From Pratylenchus scribneri (Eukaryota > Nematoda > Chromadorea > Rhabditida > Pratylenchidae): a DNA stretch of 64,000 nucleotides. Below are positions 50,401 through 62,123 of this stretch, one piece after another (within the stretch, counting starts at the first letter, position 1; each line of letters begins with the position of its first letter). The notes beneath the pieces were generated by a model. It saw nothing but the letters and a program-made list of their open reading frames with translations, had not been told where the DNA came from and did no database searches. The stretch covers positions 2,728,001 through 2,792,000 of the forward strand of contig JAQSEB010000032.1 in the NCBI GenBank assembly GCA_030063045.1, written 5' to 3'. Made by a program: the position numbers and the translations under genes.

Positions 50401-51026
50401 AATGTGCGCAACCCCCAAAACCCTTCTATTTATTTGAATTCTAAGAAACAAAGAAAGCTAATTTGGGAATTTTTTTGGGTGCAAAGAAACAAAATAAAAT
50501 AAAAAAAAATTATTTTTATTTGAGAATTGCATGCACAAAAACTGACCAACAATCAAATCGGCCACAGCCAATGAAACAATCAAATAGCCTAAAATTAGGA
50601 GAATTGTTTTGAGAATTAAATGGAAGGGGAGAATTATTGACCAGTTGGATTGCGCAAATATCTTTTAGTGAAGACGGCCAACACAACAAGGCAATTACCA
50701 AAAACGGTGGCCATACAAAAGAAGAGGAAAAGTACGGCCAAAAGCGGATGGCGCCATTTGATGGATTCATCCAACAAATCATCCGATGAGGAGGAATTAA
50801 TGAATGGGCCAAGTGGCATGGAAAAAGGATGAAATGGAGGGGACCCGTGAATTTGTGAAGATGATTGGGATTTGGAGGAGGAGGAGGAAAGAACGGAACG
50901 ATTTAAGCTGGCGGCGAGCACCCAAAACCAAATTGTTGTTGATGGCAACAGCGGGGGTGAAGGCAATTTGAGGCTGCTGGATGTGGAGGAAGAATGTTGG
51001 TGGCCCAATGGGCCAATAGAGCTCAT
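47410..51026 (-). CDS. Biogenic amine-type GPCR (dopamine D1-like candidate)
   Basis: Class A receptor with eleven exons: 50642-51026, 50547-50588, 50232-50291, 49948-50061, 49836-49904, 49732-49793, 49134-49286, 48773-49077, 48491-48726, 47798-47985, 47410-47751 (651 aa). TM1 has [14 protein letters not shown]2 [12 protein letters not shown]3 has the aminergic Asp in [16 protein letters not shown], ending SLDRYMAG (DRY); TM4 [22 protein letters not shown]5 [18 protein letters not shown]; a ~180-residue third loop; TM6 [15 protein letters not shown]7 [33 protein letters not shown] with TM7 recalls worm dopamine receptors, but ligand class is not proven. Exon 6 ends in a GC donor (GATCAG/GCAAAT). 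Introns 6 and 9 hold PAL-1 copies. Confidence 0.9.
48113..48464. repeat. PAL-1 palindromic element, copy G (amine GPCR intron)
   Basis: AACTTGCCGCCATTCAAAAT at the left, AATCAGTTATTATAAAGGGC at the right. Host intron 47986-48490. Confidence 0.85.
49357..49697. repeat. PAL-1 palindromic element, copy H (amine GPCR GC-AG intron)
   Basis: AACTTGTCGCCATTTTTAAT at the left, ATTTTAACGACGTCAAGTTG at the right. Host intron 49287-49731, which has the GC donor. Confidence 0.85.
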
Positions 51027-51309
51027 TGATTTGGAGCTGTGGGCGAAGGCATTTTTCGGATTTTAAATCTGAAAATTGGCAAAAAAAAAACTAAATAAAA
51101 ATATTCAAATTGTGAGAATATTGGGTTGGGGGATAATTGAGTTCCTGTATCGGTTTTTAGACAATATCAACTGCCCTCTGATTCTTGATCGTTTCTTGTG
51201 GCTATAAATGAGAAGAAGGGAGGAATACGATATTCAATGTGTTGTAAAGGAGGGAAAACAAATCTTCCCTGCCTTCGGCTAGCACAATGAAATATATTTC
51301 TTCCCTCTA

Positions 51310-53135
51310 CCGATTAATTTGTGATTTTGACCTATATCTCAGCGAGGCAATAACCAATTCAGGATTCAGGAAGGCGATATACCGTTGGAAAGCCAAAAGT
51401 GTCCTCTAGAAATTGGCTATAAAATTATTAAGAAATTTTTCCTATTAATTTAGTTATTTATCTTTGATTATAATATGCACAAATCCGCTTATTTTACAAA
51501 TGTTATTTTAGCCAATATCTCAGAGAAACATTAATCAATTTAAGAAGGCGATATGTCGGCGGAGAAGTTGAAATTCAGGAGAAGTTGAAATCTCCTAGGA
51601 GAAGTTGAAATTTTTCAACTTCTCCTAAATTTTAGGAGAAGTTGAATATTATTCTAATTCTCCTAGGAAAATTCAACTTCTCCTGAAAGTTAGGAGAAGT
51701 TGAAATATCTACCCCCATCTCTACAACAAATCTCTAATAAAAATCGAGAAAAGTTTTTTTGTCCCAAGAATCTGTACTTTTTGTCCTTAAAGGCCAAAAT
51801 GGATAAAAAAGGTGGTGCGCGGGATATATGGGGATTAGGGTGGATATGGTGCGATTAAGGGGGATTAATGCTGAAAATTGATGGGTGATGATTCGGATGG
51901 ATTAGGGAAGGTATAGAAATGAGCCGGAAGCTTTGAGAGTGGGCGGGATTAAGCCGGATATATGGGGATTAAAGTGGATTTGGTAAAATTAAGGGGGATT
52001 AATTGCGGAAATTGATGGTCGATGATTCGGTTGGATTAGGAAAGGGCGGGAATTGGGCCAAAGGCCCTGAGAAGGCACAGATCCGGATATAGGAGGATTA
52101 AGGTGGATAGAGGGGGATTAAGCCCCGAAATAGATGAGAAATGGCCCGGAAGGCCAGTGGAAGGATGGAAAAGTACGACAGAGGCTTGGAGAATGTGCGG
52201 GATATAGCCGGATATAAAGTGATTAAGATGGATATAGGGGGATTAGATAGGATTAAGCTCCGAAAAAGATGGGCATGAGTCCTGATTTAGGCTGTTATGC
52301 TTCCGGCTTCGCGAGAATCCTATGCTCCGAACCCCTAATCCTAATCCCTAGCCACTAATTAGGTTTTTTTTGGCTTAATCTCCCTATATCCGGCTATATC
52401 CTACGCATTCTCAGCACTTTCAGCTAACTTCTCCTACATTCCACTGGTCTTCTGGGCGATTTACCATCTAATTCGGGGCTTAAAACGCTTAATCCCCCTA
52501 TATCCATCTTAATCCCCTTATTATTTTTCACTTTTTTTTTGCAAAAAAAATTTTCCATTAATAATTAGTAAGTATTTTTTTCGATTTCCAATTAAAAAAT
52601 TAAATTAGTAACCAATTTCTTCGAATTTCCAATTAAAAATTTAATCTTGCCGAAAATGTAGTGATTTGGTAGAAATTGGTTGTAGATGTTTCAACTTCTC
52701 CTAACTTTCAGGAGAAGTTGAATTTTCCTAGGAGAATTAGAATAATATTCAACTTCTCCTAAATTTTAGGAGAAGTTGAAAAATTTCAACTTCTCCTAGG
52801 AGATTTCAACTTCTCCTGAATTTCAACTTCTCCGCCGACAGATATATCATTTTAAAGCCTAAAATGTCTTCTAAAAAGTAGCAATAAAATTATTATGAAA
52901 TTTAACCTTTTGATTTAAATATTCGTCTTTGAGTATAAAGAACCCAAGTTTTTAGTGAAAAATCTGCTTATTTTAAAACTTGATTTAATTTTCATAAAAT
53001 TGTCAAGCCACTTTTTAAAATTTAAATATCACTTTTAGAAGAAATTTAAAGCTTTCAAATGGCATATCGCCTTCCAGAATTGGTTGATTCCTTCTCGAGC
53101 TATGGCCAAAAGAACGGTTCGGGTAGGTGATAAAC
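51310..53135. repeat. PAL-2 palindromic element, copy f, split by PAL-5
   Basis: The left part (51310-51556) and right part (52839-53135) make one PAL-2 copy when the 1.28 kb between them is removed: the arm AGGCGATAT resumes as GATATATCATTTTAAAGCC. This copy is intergenic. Confidence 0.8.
51557..52838. mobile_element. PAL-5, nested palindromic element
   Basis: Begins TGTCGGCGGAGAAGTTG and ends CAACTTCTCCGCCGACA, with ~150 bp inverted arms made of repeated AGGAGAAGTTGAA boxes. GATA is duplicated at both sides. The interior has degenerate GGATATAGGGGGATTAA-type tandem steps at 51820-52270, with inverse copies at 52365-52520. No transposase ORF. Confidence 0.85.
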
Positions 53136-53139
53136 GAAT

Positions 53140-53480
53140 TCCGCATCGGTTTTTGGCTAATAACTCAACGAAGCAATAACCAATTTTGGAAGGCGTTACA
53201 AAATTGGAAAGCCAAAAGTATCCTCTAAAAAGAGAGTCCAAAATTATTTTAGAATTTACCTTTTTAATTTAATTATGCAGCTTTGACTAATAATGAACTC
53301 AAGTTTTTGAGGAAAGGTCGCTTATTTATAAATTAATTTAAATTTTAAAAAAATTAGGAAAGCCAATTTTTTGAATTTATAGGCCACTTTTTAGAGGATA
53401 TTAAGTGCTTTCGAATGGCATGTTGCCTTCTTGAATTGGTTGATTTTTTATTGATCTATGACCAAAAGAACGGCACCAGT
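53140..53480. repeat. PAL-2 palindromic element, copy g
   Basis: Adjacent to copy f. TCAACGAAGCAATAACCAAT on the left and GAATGGCATGTTGCCTTC on the right. Intergenic. Confidence 0.75.
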
Positions 53481-53484
53481 TTCG

Positions 53485-53672
53485 TAAACATCCAAATTGA
53501 CACATTTTTCAAGGAAAAGTAGCTCAATTTAAAAATTGAATTAATTTTCAAAAATATTATTTAGCCACATTTTAGAGGACTTTTAGGGCTTTCAAATGGC
53601 ATATTGCCTCCTTGAATGGGTAGCTTCACTATTGAGTTATAGCCAAAAGAACATCACAGGTATTCAATTTAT
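53485..53672. repeat. PAL-2 half element, copy h
   Basis: Only the right arm is present: GCCACATTTTAGAGGACTTT, GGCATATTGCCTCC, ATTGAGTTATAGCC. Intergenic. Confidence 0.7.
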
Positions 53673-54969
53673 CTTGTTTTTAAAAACATTTGCCAATTTG
53701 GATTAAGGATTTGGCAAAAGTCCACGAACAAATAAATCCCAATTTTTGTTTGTTTCCTGTGTACTAATTAGTGTCACGCGTACCCGAGATTGGATTGGAA
53801 AATTGGTCTTTTGGACAAAAATTGTGTGCAGCCAGGAATGGATGGATGGGATTAGGGTCGAATGCTTCATTCTTCATTCCCCCATCGCCTCCCTCCAATT
53901 CCCATCCCATAAATTAGCACAAAAAAGGGGAAATGGGGTAACGGAGACATTTTTGCATTGGTAGAAAGGGGAAAAGGGAAATGGAACCCCCTAACCAAAA
54001 ATGGCCAATATTACACGGGGGTTTCTCGCTTTGCTTTGTCGGCGCAAAATAGGCCAAAAAAGGGGTAAAGGGGGCACCTTGAAAGGGGGAAGGCCATCTG
54101 CTGGGGCCAACATAAAGAAATGAGCTCACGCGCGAATGGAGAGAAAAATGCCAACACAAAAAAGGGGAATGGGAAAGGAAGGAATTGGCCAAGTGGAAAA
54201 TGCGCGGGGCCGTCTGTGCTGGCCCTTCCAACATTGTGCTTTTTCCGCTTATACGGATGGGGGGGCCACTTCAATCGTCATTCATTATTGCACATTAGTC
54301 AACGACCGAATGAACTCAACTCGTCGATGAGTGAAAGGACAAAAGGGGGAAGGGGAGTGCCAGTCAATGGGCCGGCAACAATTCCCCTCAAATCCCTTCC
54401 CTTTTTTTTTGAAAGTGGGGAAGAGGAGCAGCCAAAACTGACTGACTATTTGATGGTTGTTTGGTTGGCCTTTTAGGGCCAATGTGTGCCGTGCCGTGGC
54501 CTCGGTGAATTTTTTGCCGTACGGCCGAGTTGTGTTCAGCACAAAAAGTGAGGAAAAGGAGGGAAGGAGGAGGCCGTCCTCTGGGCATAAATGGATTGCA
54601 TCCATAATGACTTGGCCCCAACAGGTCCCGCCGGACCAACCAACCAACCAACCCGTCAATCCTTGGCACCATCGAAGGCGCTTGGAAGGCAGAAAGGAGG
54701 GAAGGGAGGAGGACCAAAAAATGGAAAGGAAAGGAGGAAAAGCACACATTTTTGGGAGGAATGGGAATTGTCGGGTTTAAGGTAGTGGGGGAATGGATTG
54801 GGCCCAAAAATGTTTTCCCCCATTCGGTGCCTGAGGGCACATCACGCCAATTTTCTGTCCCTTTCGGACAACATTTTATGCAAAATTGCCGCCGCCACCG
54901 CCACCGAATGTCCATCCGGCGCCTTCCTCCTTTGAGTTTGGCTTTGTGTGCTACTTTTTAATTCCCGTT

Positions 54970-55092
54970 GACAGGCAAAAAAAAACGAAAAGTCGAAATG
55001 GGAAAAAAAGTGGAAAAGGAGGAAAAGGGGAGGGAGGGAGGGGGAAGGTGGGTGGAAAAGGAGGGGATAAAGGGAGGGGAAAGGGGCCATTA
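54970..55092. repeat. Polypurine tract
   Basis: About 115 bases of nearly uninterrupted A and G with many GGGAGGG and GGGGAAGG blocks. Such tracts can form triplex or G-quadruplex structures and promote or pause transcription; no function is shown here. Confidence 0.8.
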
Positions 55093-55244
55093 ATTGGCTG
55101 GCTGGAGAATGGCGCCGAAGGCAGTAGAATGGCCAACGGGGATTGGGTGGCGGTACCCTTTTTGGGTGAGTAAAATGAGAAGAACTTATTTTAAAAATTT
55201 TGATTCGATTCCCCACCCAAAAATTATGAAATATGGCGATTGAA

Positions 55245-55590
55245 TACCACAGATTGAATATTCATTTGGCCATAACTCAACGAGGCAATAAACAATTGAG
55301 GAAGGCGATATGCCATTCGAAAGCCTAAAATGTCCTCTAAAAAGTGGCCATTAAATTCTAAAAAGTGGCTTTAATTTCTTTTGAAAATTAAATTAATTTA
55401 TAAAGTAAGTCGCTTTTCCTACAAAATTCGGCTAATTAGACCCAATAGAAAATAACTAAATTAAAAAGGTCAAATTGATAATAATTTTTGGCCACTTTTT
55501 TGGCTACTGTTAGGGCTTTAAAATGGGATATCAGCTAATTATTTTGCCTATTTCCTTAGTGAGTTATGAGTCAAAAACTTATGCGAATAC
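55245..55590. repeat. PAL-2 palindromic element, copy i
   Basis: CTCAACGAGGCAATAAACAA and GAAGGCGATATGCCATTCGA on the left; GGGCTTTAAAATGGGATATC and TTAGTGAGTTATGAG on the right. Not inside any gene I could define, although if the family is intron-bound this would hint at an unseen gene here. Confidence 0.8.
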
Positions 55591-57596
55591 TCAATTTTCC
55601 ACAAACCAAAAAACAATACTTCCTTAATAATATTAAATTCATTTTGGTTCCTTAATAATAAATCCATTTTGAATGGGGGATGGAATAAACAATCAGACTA
55701 GAAAATGCCACTTTTTGGGGAGATAGAATCGATTAGCAAAAATGTGCAAAAAATGATTATTGAGAGGAAAATGGAAATAAATAATATTAAATTTTGGAGC
55801 AACAATGGATCCTCATCCTCCACACATTTTGTGGCATTATGGCCAAAAGAGTGGATTGGCTGAAGTGGACATTTTAGGCAGAGGCAAAGGAGGAGGATTT
55901 GAGGGGAACGGCACACCGACAAAAAATTATTGGCCGGCTGGAAAGAGGAATTGGCGCCGATTGTTGACTGAAGTGGGATTGAGGAGGCCACCTCTTTCGT
56001 GAATTGGCACTAATGGAAGGAATAAGGAGGGAGCAAATTGAGGTCATCCATCGCCACTTTGGCCAGAAATTTTAATGGACTTAAATGCAAAAAGAAAAGG
56101 ATGGCCTTATTCCTCCTTTGTTGCCACTTTACTTTGGTCCTTTGGCCTTTTTGTTGGCCACCACCTAAATTGGAGGAGAATACGGCGTTAAAGGGGTCCA
56201 TCAATTCGGCAGGAATTGAAAATGTACATAAATGGGCCAATAAACCGCCTTGAGGGGGAATTGTGGAAGGACACGTTGCTGGTGACTGGAAAGGAAAAGA
56301 AAGTGCTGGGAAAATGGGGACAGGGGGAATTGTGGCAAATGTGGGTGGTGGATTGGAGGGGAGATTATGATGGCCATATTTGGGAAGGGGGAGGCTGTAG
56401 AAGACAAGCCGGGGCCAAAACTCGAATGGAATCCTTGCATATTGGTTGGTAGTGCCAAATGCACTGAAGGGAATGGAAGGGGAGGGAGAGGAGGTGTTGC
56501 CATTGGTTGAGCCAAAATTGGAGCTTTTTTGAGGCCCCGACAATGAGGCGGAAATGCTAATTTTGTCCTTCCCTCCTCCCCTTTTCTCACTTTCCATGAA
56601 TCCCCTCCTCTTCCCCCTCTTCGTCATCCATCCTCCATTCTTGCTTCTGTTGTTCCCGTTGGCAACCATCCCAATCCCAACCCCAATTCTTCATTCCCTC
56701 CCTCCAATACTTCATTTTTTGTTGTCCAATTTTAAATTTGTTTTCGTCCCAAAAATGGTCCAATGAATGACGAGGCCATAGACCAAGACCAAAATAGGAG
56801 AAGGAAATGATGCTTCCTAGGTCAAAATTCATTCTCCATCCTTTTTTCCAGTATATTTTTCCTTGGATTTTATTGTGGCCAATTAATTTTTTTTGCCTTA
56901 AATTGGATTGAATTAATTTTAGTGCCAAAAATGTCAACGACACAATTCCCTTTCTCCATTTCCCGCAAATTGTGATTGACGCACTTTTCCCTTTCTTTTT
57001 TTATTATTTAATTAAAATTATGGGAAAATTTGCCCAAAGACAAAATAAAAGGTCGAAATTAAATTTCGAGAAAACCGGCGGATGTTGAAAATTTATATTT
57101 TATTTGAAGAATTGCTTCTAAAAAAGATTTTGCGGGAAAAATGATGGAAGCTATATGAAATGGAAAGGGGAATGCTGAATTTGTCAGAATATATTGGGAC
57201 ATTGGAGATTTTATCGAGAAAATGGACTGCAAAAGGGGATGGGGGTACATTCATTTCCCACAAAAAATATGCAGCAATATTCAATGCACTTTCGGGGAGG
57301 AAATTGGAATGAAACGGGAAAAACGAAATTTGAGAAAAAAATTTTGAATAAGAATTGGGACAAAGTTCACAGAATGGAGGATGAAAGTTGCGGAATTTGT
57401 TGGAGACAAATTTAGATGAAAACGGAAATGGAAAATTGTAGAATAAAAAAATTAAAAATCTCCTCCGCCGGAGGATATTCTTTAAATTTCAAAATATTCT
57501 CTGCTGATTTACATCCAATTTATGCCATCATTGCAGATTGCACCAACTAAAATGAACTACCATTTGCCAGTATCATGTGAAATTATTTTGGCTAAA

Positions 57597-58812
57597 TAGG
57601 CGGAATTAAAACAGGCGGAAATATTCTTAGAAACAGGCGGAATTATTAAAACTTAGTCAAACAGGCGGAATTATTAAAACTTAGTCAACCAGGCGGAATT
57701 ATTAAAACTTAGTCAAACAGGCGGAATTATTAAAACTTAGTCAACCAGGCGGAATTATTAAAACTTAGTCAAACAGGCGGAATTATTAAAACTTAGTCAA
57801 CCAGGCGGAATTATTAAAACTTAGTCAAACAGGCGGAATTATTAAAACTTAGTCAAACAGGCGGAATTATTAAAACTTAGTCAAACAGGCGGAATTATTA
57901 AAACTTAGTCAAACAGGCGGAATTATTAAAACTTAGTCAACCAGGCGGAATTATTAAAACTTAGTCAACCAGGCGGAATTATTAAAACTTAGTCAACCAG
58001 GCGGAATTATTAAAACTTAGTCAACCAGGCGGAATTATTAAAACTTAGTCAACCAGGCGGAATTATTAAAACTTAGTCAACCAGGCGGAATTATTAAAAC
58101 TTAGTCAACCAGGCGGAATTATTAAAACTTAGTCAACCAGGCGGAATTATTAAAACTTAGTCAACCAGGCGGAATTATTAAAACTTAGTCAAACAGGCGG
58201 AATTATTAAAACTTAGTCAACCAGGCGGAATTATTAAAACTTAGTCAAACAGGCGGAATTATTAAAACTTAGTCAAACAGGCGGAATTATTAAAACTTAG
58301 TCAAACAGGCGGAATTATTAAAACTTAGTCAAACAGGCGGAATTATTAAAACTTAGTCAACCAGGCGGAATTATTAAAACTTAGTCAACCAGGCGGAATT
58401 ATTAAAACTTAGTCAACCAGGCGGAATTATTAAAACTTAGTCAAACAGGCGGAATTATTAAAACTTAGTCAAACAGGCGGAATTATTAAAACTTAGTCAA
58501 ACAGGCGGAATTATTAAAACTTAGTCAAACAGGCGGAATTATTAAAACTTAGTCAACCAGGCGGAATTATTAAAACTTAGTCAAACAGGCGGAATTATTA
58601 AAACTTAGTCAAACAGGCGGAATTATTAAAACTTAGTCAAACAGGCGGAATTATTAAAACTTAGTCAAACAGGCGGAATTATTAAAACTTAGTCAAACAG
58701 GCGGAATTATTAAAACTTAGTCAACCAGGCGGAATTATTAAAACTTAGTCAACCAGGCGGAATTATTAAAACTTAGTCAACCAGGCGGAATTATTAAAAC
58801 TTAGTCAACCAG
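57597..58812. repeat. Satellite array, AATTCCGCCTG core, type A (reverse orientation)
   Basis: About 42 head-to-tail 28-bp monomers on the minus strand, core AATTCCGCCTG with GTTGACTAAG or TTTGACTAAG tails. More uniform than the mGluR intron array and without the 21-bp form except at the edge. No host intron identified. Confidence 0.97.
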
Positions 58813-59419
58813 CAGGAATTTAAGAAAAAGAACTATAACCATTTAAAAGTCCTAATTATCCTCTATTTGTGAAAAGAAATGGGAGTAATCAAAATTTGAT
58901 TAATTGTTAAATTTAATCGGTTTTCAAATATTGTAAAATAAAACACATTAAAACCATTTTTGTCAAACCCTTTTTAACAAAATGAGCCTTAAACAAAAAA
59001 GTTCAGCAAACGAATTTCTAGATATATATAAAATTCCATCATATATACAGGCAAGCATTCCCGAATAATTTGTTTATTCATCTACAAGAATTCTACTGCA
59101 AAAGTTTTATCAGTTTGTTTTTCCTAATTCCTTGTCCAGATCATGTTCAATTCGATTTCTGTCCGCCTCCACCAATCCTGCGAACATAAATTCCGTTTTA
59201 ATTTTTTGGCCATTTTTCTTCTTCCCTATCTCCGCCATTTTTTATTTGCTCCATTTTATCGCATTTTCCCCTTTTCATTTCATTTCATCTTCCAATTAAC
59301 GACCATTGATGAGATGCTACAAAAGTCAACAAACCATCGGCCTAAACCAACAACCTCATCAGCCAATTAAACACAATTCCTCCCCAAATCCCTCCTCATT
59401 TTCACATTCCTTCTCAAAT
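58813..59419. other. Upstream region of the sugar kinase gene
   Basis: 607 bp between satellite and start codon. AT rich; an in-frame upstream extension to 59306 exists but has no kinase-like sequence. Promoter presumed here; no motif assigned. Confidence 0.45.
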
Positions 59420-61681
59420 ATGGAAAATGTTGGGAATGAAAATGGCATTTTATTCACGGGGATTTGCTGTTTGGACATTGTCAGCTATTTGGATGGCTTC
59501 CCAGTGGAGGACACCGATTCACGGAATGTTGAACAGGCAAATTATTGGATTGAAGGGCATTTCAATTTTTTTATTATTTATTGGATTATAGGTGTTCACT
59601 TTGGGCGGAAATGCTGTAAGTGTTGAAGCTCCCCATTCATTCATTGTGCCCCTAAATTTCAAGACAAATAGCACCAAAGTGGCCACCCAATTGAATGCAC
59701 ATTCTTTCCTCTATTCCGCCATTCCTTATCAAAATCCAATTTTCCAAAGGTGGTTTTTTTACGAATCAACACGATTGAGTACCATCGAATGAGCCTTTAG
59801 GCCGCTCTTTTAGCCATAACTCAACGAGGCGAAAGCCAATTTTAGAAGGCGATATGCCATTTTAAAGCTCGAAATCTCCTCTATAAAATGGCATTTCTAA
59901 TTATTTAAAATTTATAATAATTTACAAAATAAGCAGCTTTTCCTTAAAATATTCGAATATATTACAAACAGTTAATTTTTTAAGAAGCTTGGATTCCAAA
60001 AATTTAAAGCCATCTTATGGAGGGCATCATTTTGGCTTATCAACGATATATCATCGCCTTCCCGAATGGGCTCTTGTCTCGTTGAATAATGAGCCAAAAA
60101 ACAATTCTCTGATACTCAACCGATGGTACAGTAATCATGGCCTTGGATTTTATTTTATTTCACTTCAATCATTAATTTCCCCTAGCATTTTTGAACAATT
60201 CCGATTGAACACTTCATTTTGCCTTCAAAGGGATGAGGCGGAAGAAAAGGCAAAAGGTGTGCCAGCCACCGTTGTTCTGGTCAATTTGAAGAATGGGTCG
60301 AGGACAATGTTCTCTTCACTTGGTGGCAAACAATGGCCAACGGCGGCACATTTCAAGGACAAATTCCCTTCCCTTAATGGATTCGGCTGGTTCCATTTTG
60401 AAGGTACATTTATTTGGTATATTCTAATTGGGTCGCCGTTTATAATAAATTCATCAAGGACTAAATCAATTTTAAATTATTTTTGTATCAAATTAAAGAG
60501 CAGACTTTTGGCTATCCAATGATATTAATTTTATTTAAATAGAATTGTGGCCATAAAAAAACCATTTAAAATGACTTTACTATAACCTAGAATCAGACAA
60601 ATTTTGGAATTAAATAATAAATTGTTCCACTTTTCACCCATCTTTTTGTCCTTTATCCCATTTTAGCTGCATTTTCAACTGTAAAATTCAGATAATGCCA
60701 TTTAATCGAGCTGCAAAAATTGATTTTTTAAGAATGATTTCCCAATTAATTTATTTTCCGAATCTATTAAATTTATTTGTGGTTCATAATTGGCGATGCT
60801 GCGCCAAAAAAAACGCTGAAAATTTCGCTAATTCATAGGTACTGAGGTCATTTTAAATGGTTTTTGAACATTCCAGCAATTCTTAATCAAATTGAGTTAA
60901 ATTAATATGATTAGATAGCTATCTGCCCTTCGATTTGATAACATCAGAATTGTTTCGTCCTTGATGAGTTAGTTATTTTATACGGCGACAAATTGGACTG
61001 CTCCGTTATTTTCAGTTGTGGACACTTTTGGCTTGAATGAAATTGTTGAAATGATTAAACATGTGAATGGGCTTAGGGCTAAAGGGAGACGGCCGGTGAT
61101 CTCAATTGAAGTCAGAAACGGGGAAGAATATTGGCCAAATAAGAACATTCGTTTAGTTGGAACAAAATGTTGAAGATTGTTGGCTTCATCAAATGTTCCC
61201 ATTTGTGGATTTGGTGTTCACAGCAAAGGATTTTGCCAAACAATTGGGCAAGTTTTAAAGGATAGGGAATGCCCAACAATTCTAAAATGTGAAGGTTGGC
61301 AATCAATGCGTGAATGCGTTCAAAATTTCCAATCAAAATTCGGTGCCCCTCATTTGACCGTGATTTGTCCTTGGGGCGAAAAGGTTCCCCTCTCACTTTT
61401 TACTGTACCAAATAAAATATTTCTCATAAAAGGGAGTTGCCGCCAAATCTGGCAATTCCAAACGAATTCCCAGCATTGAGGGAATTTTGGAATTGGCCGC
61501 CCATCCTCCATCATCTGGCATTGTTTTGGACACTTTGGCCGCCGGCGATTGTTTCATCGCTGGAACGGTGCATTTTTTGAATGAAGGATTTGGGCTGAAG
61601 GAGGCATTGGAAAAGGCCACAATTTTGAGTGGGGAAAGTGTGGGCCAGAGGGGATTGGCCGCATTGAAAATACCAAAATAA
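59420..61681 (+). CDS. PfkB-family sugar kinase, ketohexokinase-like
   Basis: ATP-dependent sugar kinase; the closest family by eye is ketohexokinase (fructose to fructose-1-phosphate). Eight exons: 59420-59536, 59591-59614, 59664-59749, 60186-60403, 61016-61110, 61157-61247, 61295-61383, 61433-61681 (322 aa). Motifs: ILFTGICCLDIVSYLDGFP at the N-terminus, the PfkB glycine signature LGGNAT, GFGWFHFEG, RPVISIELEQNVE, DLVFTAKDFAKQLGWQS, VICPWGEKG and the C-terminal signature DTLAAGDCFIAG, whose Asp is the catalytic base (usual GAGD here AAGD). Introns 1 (GAACAG/GCAAAT) and 6 (TTGG/GCAAGT) have GC donors; only these keep phase and the conserved blocks. Introns 3 and 4 carry PAL-2 and PAL-1 elements. 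The first Met is inferred from the family start. Confidence 0.9.
59775..60125. repeat. PAL-2 palindromic element, copy j (sugar kinase intron)
   Basis: Ends CGATTGAGTACCATCG and GATACTCAACCGATGG are inverted. Intron 59750-60185 (436 bp). Confidence 0.85.
60428..61003. repeat. PAL-1 composite, copy I (sugar kinase intron)
   Basis: A left portion (60428-60600, GTCGCCGTTTATAATAAATT, centre forward) and a right portion (60780-61003, ending TTATACGGCGACAAATTGG, centre reversed) separated by ~180 bp. This looks like two partial PAL-1 copies in opposite orientation or an internally rearranged one. Host intron 60404-61015. Confidence 0.75.
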
Positions 61682-61784
61682 TAATGTTAAACATTTTAAT
61701 AATTAATATATTTATGTTATAGTATGAATATAATTTGTTCTATTTTTAAAACTGATTATGACAATTGTCTATTCAATAATTTGA

Positions 61785-62072
61785 GATGTAAAATCGAAGG
61801 TGATAAAGCTTCAGGGTAATTATACGGTACATGAAATTGGCTACAAAAATAATATCAAAAACATTGGTCATTAGTGGATATTTAGTCAATTATGGTCAAA
61901 TAACGGTGAGATACAAATTTTAATTAAGCCAACGGTTGGTCTTTTGACCATAACTCGCTAATTATCCAACATTAATCAATGCTTTTGATATAATTTTGTA
62001 GCCAATTTTGTGCCTAATAAAAGGATATATAAATTATTCATTATCTTTATCACCTTCAACACTAGACCTTTC
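61785..62072. repeat. PAL-3 palindromic element (intergenic copy)
   Basis: Pairs GAAGGTGATAAAG with CTTTATCACCTTC, and CTACAAAAATAATATCAAAA with TTTTGATATAATTTTGTAGC. Diverged relative of 30045-30385. It lies between the kinase stop and the fucosyltransferase stop. Confidence 0.75.
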
Positions 62073-62123
62073 CGCCCCAATTTTCGTAGAATCAAATTTA
62101 TCAAAGAAATAATTAATAAGTAT

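Larger units (their letters stand above)
53673..57590. other. Gene-poor region, purine-rich, coding status unresolved
   Basis: About 3.9 kb upstream of the amine receptor and before satellite A. The plus strand is strongly purine and G rich at 53.9-55.1 kb and 55.8-56.5 kb. Long overlapping ORFs occur on both strands, for example minus 56010-56669 (219 codons, Pro-rich) and minus 55698-55991, which ends in a hydrophobic stretch (LILFISIFLSIIIFCTFLL). I could not link them into a gene with consistent phases, and no family motif is visible. A single-pass membrane protein on the minus strand is possible but unproven; 5' noncoding exons of the amine receptor are another option. Confidence 0.3.
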
